Source: Adiantum capillus-veneris
Taxonomy: Eukaryota > Streptophyta > Polypodiopsida > Polypodiales > Pteridaceae
DNA length: 64,000 bases
Direction of reading: 5' to 3'
Assembly: GCA_014529385.2 (NCBI GenBank)
Contig: CM043947.1
Location: 115,831,587 to 115,895,586 of the forward strand
Notes under the pieces: model-generated
Database searches by the model: none
What the model was told of the DNA's origin: nothing
Seen by the model: the letters and a program-made list of their open reading frames with translations, nothing else
Position numbers and translations under genes: made by a program
Shown here: piece by piece, positions 61,740 to 64,000 of the stretch
How positions within the stretch are numbered: position 1 is the stretch's first letter
Layout: the number at the start of each line of letters is the position of its first letter

Positions 61740-62293
61740 AAAATCTATGAGTACCTATGTGTAGCTTATGTCTCCACAATTCTAATGACTACTTGCACAC
61801 AAAACAATAGACATTGTTTGATATACTTATGACCACAAATAGATTGTAGATGCAAGAGTGAGTTCGCTCTGTTCCGCGAGGAATGCTTGGCATTGTCATG
61901 TAGCTCTTGCCGCCGCTAGCGTGATGGTGCAGTCAGATCTACAATGTGATGAACAAGCGCGGAGTTGTGTCAGGATGAATCTCACACTCTCTCTCTTCCT
62001 CTCTCACACACAGTTGACGGCAACTTACAACTATGATTATGAAAAAAAAATTCTACAAAAGTGACCTAGGTACCTTATATACTAAGGCTACCTTAGGTTA
62101 ACCAAAAATAGAGTTTGAGGGGTCCAATGGATTGGTATTTACAATCTGGAAGTGACACTGCATCTCAGGTTCTGCAACAAGACTACCTAATTATTACAAA
62201 TGATGTTTATAATCATATTCCTCAACATTCCATAACTCTCAGAGAATAAGGCTTTGTTGAGTTATGGTGTGTTGTTGACCTAGTCGTCAACAC
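61740..62293 (-). repeat. LTR-like sequence with polypurine tract
   Basis: On the minus strand GTGGAGGGGGGGAG (62294-62308 region) is followed by TGTTGACGACTAGGTCAACA, a polypurine tract and an LTR start with a short inverted repeat. The part 61740-62060 matches 41791-42060 in reverse. The far end is not fixed. Probably the 3' LTR of another minus-strand element. Confidence 0.6.
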
Positions 62294-62329
62294 TCCCCCC
62301 CTCCACGTTCATGCCGTCCCTGACATGAC

Positions 62330-62720
62330 CTAGTTGGTGATTTTGGTGCGATCTTTGTTGTCGCTTTGCTGATGTAAAGAAAATATAGGCTATAGCCTTT
62401 GCACGAGCTCGTCCTTTTTGTTCAATCCGACGTACATGTAGTCTTCACATGATTTAGGAAAATCATAATTGATGACAAACCTCTGTCAATTTTGTGTCTT
62501 TCTCATTTTCAAAACAACTTCTACAATCTTCAACTTCTTTAGGCCAGTGAAAATTTGTTTGCTACGTCAAATCTGGGAGATAATTTATCTAATTTCAGGT
62601 TCAAACCCATGTCCATCATTTGATTTTCCTCATCAAGGACAAAAAATGTTGGTTTGTCAACCAATTGTGTTTGCTCTTCTTCGTTGGTGACTCATTTGTT
62701 CCTGCATCAAGGTTATCAAA
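62330..62720 (-). pseudogene. Second DEAD-box RNA helicase fragment, intron-free
   Basis: Minus-strand reading in changing frames: LITLMQEQMSHQRR near 62710, FVLDEENQMMDMGF near 62640 (DEAD reads DEEN), EPEIR-stop-IISQI, WPKEVE, KIVEVV and ENEK near 62510-62550, then after an internal deletion FVINYDFPKSCEDY near 62450, and VRRIEQKGRARAKAIAYIFF then TSAKR near 62360-62420. The last segment corresponds to motif VI (usually HRIGRTGRAG) and what follows. It belongs to the same DDX5/DBP2-type family as 31302-31790 but covers other parts. It ends almost at the polypurine tract of the LTR-like sequence. Confidence 0.75.
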
Positions 62721-63886
62721 GTCGCATTTTCCAATGTTAGCTTATGTGTGCTTTGTAAATCATTATACTACTTCTATTTGATACATTACTTGATTAAAGC
62801 CTGAAAAACCCCAGTTAATTCCCCAAGTTAGTCACTTGCTTCAAAAAGGGCTTATCCAACATCATTCATAATAGATGACCATCAATGAGCTATCATGGTC
62901 CATTTGTCCCCAAGATTCATATACATGATGTAGAGGATATGTAGATGGCTATCATGGCTTCAGATTTGAAAAAATTGCATTTTTGGCTAGCTAGGGGTTA
63001 CACTTTTTTTTTTAATAAACCCTTAGCTTGTACTCTCTATTTGTAGCCTCCTGACAAAATTTTGTCTTGATTTGGACTTGTATTTGGATTTATAAGCTAA
63101 CTTTTTAATTTTCACTCTCGAGAATGAGTGATGGGCATCTCTAGCACCTTTTGTCTACCAAACATATGTAGGCATCTATCACGATAGATCATTTCTGCCC
63201 CTTTTGTTCTTGTCAGTATTGTTAGTCCCTCTGTTTTTTAGGCTTCATTAAGTCACATACAAGATAGAAGATTTACAGTATAAAGATCTACTCCTTGTAT
63301 ATGGCCTTGTCATTGCATGAAGTGTCTGATGGCAACTTTACACTTGATGGGTGCTTTTGTTTAGTAAATCACCAACCTTATTTGTCCTTGTAGGCCACCC
63401 TAGATTTTTATGACCATTCTCAACTATTTTTGGCCTCATGTTGTTGTTGAAGACTGATCAACATTCTTTTCTTACCTCTGACATTATCCATTGTGCGTAT
63501 GTCTTTTGAAACATGCTTCATGAAGTGTCGTCATTTCCCTGTACCTGTTTCTCTTTGTACTGCTCGAAACCTCTTCAGTCTTTTCTTCATTTGGATTATG
63601 GATTTTTCTGTATTTTTCTCAAGTAAACCTCAAAAAATCAGCTCAACTCAAAAAGCAAAATGAATTTATTAGAAATTTAAATGCTATGTACATTGTACAC
63701 ATGTCCCTAGGGCTCATATATGGCTTTTGTCCCCATACACCTCTTGTAATTCTACTACGAGGGCATATACTTTGAATTTTGTAAAAAAATGTCACAATCA
63801 AACGCAAAAATTCAAAACAACTCATAAAACATTTCCCTCTAATATGCATAATATTAGGTCCGCAAAATTTATGCATAAACTGTTGA
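62721..63886. other. No recognised gene
   Basis: AT-rich. A 105-codon minus-strand frame at 63960-63643 has no family features. Confidence 0.5.
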
Positions 63887-63976
63887 GCTATATATAGTAT
63901 CTCTATATATAGCACCCTGATCCCCTCTATATAAACGCATCTCGTGTGATCAGTAGACACACTTTGGGGTTTGCAT
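63887..63976 (+). promoter_or_regulatory. Possible core promoter at the right edge
   Basis: TATATAAA at 63928-63935 lies about 42 bases before an ATG pair at 63977. Upstream is a perfect hairpin GCTATATATAG-TATCT-CTATATATAGC (63887-63913). The layout fits a plant TATA promoter with a short leader, but an LTR promoter cannot be excluded. Confidence 0.35.
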
Positions 63977-64000
63977 ATGATGGTGTTGTCGCTCTCTCTT
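63977..64000 (+). CDS. Possible gene start, cut by the window edge
   Basis: ATGATG at 63977 opens MMVLSLSL, eight codons to the window end. The hydrophobic start could be a signal peptide, or simply a CT-rich stretch read as Ser-Leu. Nothing more can be said without the following sequence. Confidence 0.2.

Overview
The window looks like repeat-rich plant nuclear DNA, most likely from a fern. The evidence is LTR retrotransposons with the plant initiator-Met primer site TGGTATCAGAGC, chromodomain Ty3/gypsy elements, long (GA)n/(CT)n and (GT)n tracts, a SWIM-finger protein, and many broken pentatricopeptide-repeat (PPR) pieces with MYAKCG and NVVSWTALIAGYAK-type motifs. The fern assignment is an inference. 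No rRNA, tRNA, CRISPR array or bacterial operon was seen. Very little looks like an intact gene.

Layout: 1-456 is the open 5' part of a minus-strand gene of unknown function. 946-5029 is a 3'-truncated Ty1/copia element. 5114-6960 holds a SWIM-finger gene remnant and a small ORF. 7171-15719 is a full-length minus-strand Ty3/gypsy chromovirus with 1.5-kb LTRs, sitting in a CT microsatellite. 15864-25409 is a large-LTR derivative: LTRs of 3.8 and 4.1 kb, each with a 151-152-bp tandem array, around a 1.6-kb internal region. 25430-30283 holds a PPR pseudogene, a decayed gag and a second, truncated copy of the chromovirus. 31302-31790 is an intron-free DEAD-box helicase fragment. 32964-34285 is a broken gypsy integrase. 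34287-41790 is a minus-strand LTR-type element whose LTRs contain PPR pieces and whose interior carries an unidentified acidic protein-coding remnant. 42-51 kb is mostly non-coding, with another PPR pseudogene and microsatellites. 51064-54617 is a chromovirus lacking reverse transcriptase, with a 1321-bp TTAA-flanked DNA transposon inside its gag. 55758-61324 is a complete element with 176-bp LTRs, a perfect 5-bp target duplication and no recognisable coding. 61740-62293 is an LTR-like end, followed by a second DEAD-box helicase fragment. A possible promoter and start codon lie at the right edge.

How the pieces relate: this is a nest of mobile elements rather than a pathway. Recurrent themes are host gene pieces (PPR, DEAD-box helicase, acidic ORF) lying in or beside LTR elements, loss of coding capacity in elements that keep LTR, primer site and polypurine tract, and GA/CT tracts in or beside LTRs. 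The best-supported novelty is the TTAA-flanked DNA transposon: removing it with one TTAA copy leaves the host gag frame continuous. I did not find a defence, toxin or metabolic system.
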